DNA of 42,307 nucleotides, taken from assembly GCA_000817105.1 (NCBI GenBank), contig JUEP01000016.1, forward strand, positions 1-42,307. The letters are read 5' to 3'. The notes under the pieces are model-generated. The model was not told the origin of the DNA, searched no databases, and worked only from the letters and a program-made list of their open reading frames with translations. Below are positions 42,264 to 42,307 of the stretch, piece by piece. Position numbers and translations under genes: made by a program. The stretch is from a marine actinobacterium MedAcidi-G3 (lineage in GTDB: Bacteria; Actinomycetota; Acidimicrobiia; Acidimicrobiales; Poriferisodalaceae). Each line of letters opens with the position of its first letter. Position 1 is the first letter of the stretch.

Positions 42264-42307
42264 GAGTTGGGAGGAGCGGTCACCGAGTTGAGCGATGCAG
42301 TCGCCAC

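Noticed and set aside
1-42307. tRNA, rRNA, CRISPR, transposon or prophage content
   Set aside because: No cloverleaf, repeat-spacer array, transposase or phage gene was seen. In particular no selA, selB, selC or selD gene was found in this window, so Sec insertion must rely on genes elsewhere.

Overview
The window is about 42 kb of roughly 50% GC sequence, densely packed with metabolic genes. It looks like a free-living, probably marine, actinobacterium-like organism; an Acidimicrobiia-type lineage is my best guess and a SAR202-like Chloroflexota is the main alternative. The guess rests on five luciferase-like (LLM) F420/flavin oxidoreductases, paired CaiB/BaiF CoA-transferases, acyl-CoA dehydrogenases, crotonases, a DUF35/Ltp thiolase pair, actinobacterial-style RmuC and DyP proteins, frequent GTG/TTG starts and possible leaderless starts. 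No rRNA, tRNA, insertion sequence, CRISPR array or phage gene was seen, and no gene-free stretch exceeds 300 bases.

Layout. 1-900: two divergent carboxymuconolactone-decarboxylase (CMD/AhpD-like) genes, the left one cut by the window edge. 0.9-7.6 kb: three LLM oxidoreductases, a CoA-transferase, RmuC and an acyl-CoA-dehydrogenase-fold (HsaA/DszC-like) monooxygenase. 7.7-12.5 kb: SDR, two MFS transporters, an esterase and a hypothetical gene. 12.5-20.9 kb: a second CoA-transferase, two crotonases, DUF805, VOC and hypothetical proteins, two more LLM enzymes, an acyl-CoA dehydrogenase and a 36-residue membrane peptide. 20.9-25.9 kb: epoxide hydrolase, SRPBCC protein, a DHA2-type MFS, a second complete CMD gene and a DyP peroxidase. 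26.1-29.3 kb: a DUF35 protein plus Cys-less thiolase (steroid-aldolase-like) with GNAT, then chorismate mutase. 29.3-38.1 kb: three PLP aminotransferases, an acyl-CoA dehydrogenase, an MFS, an MDR dehydrogenase and a DenD-like SDR. 38.1-42.3 kb: a LigAB extradiol dioxygenase divergent from an alpha-hydroxy-acid oxidase/sulfatase operon.

Main result. Both complete CMD/AhpD-like genes (323-877 +, and 23812-24867 -) are interrupted by one in-frame UGA, exactly where the second, catalytic Cys of the CxxC motif should be. Both become full-length CMD proteins when the UGA is read as selenocysteine, with E-x11-C-x2-U-x3-H intact. Each UGA is followed, after 18 or 24 nt, by a hairpin whose apical loop is the same GGUCU, which resembles the E. 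coli fdhF SECIS loop. A conventional gene caller would split each into two fragments. The partial gene at 1-257 is a paralogue of the second and probably carries a third UGA beyond the window.

How the genes fit together (inference). CoA activation, acyl-CoA dehydrogenation, crotonase chemistry, aldol cleavage, flavin/F420 oxygenation, epoxide and ester hydrolysis, ring cleavage and export/uptake by MFS carriers form a broad toolkit for breaking down or modifying alicyclic, terpenoid, steroid-like or aromatic organic matter. The selenoprotein peroxidases and DyP would deal with the peroxides such chemistry makes.
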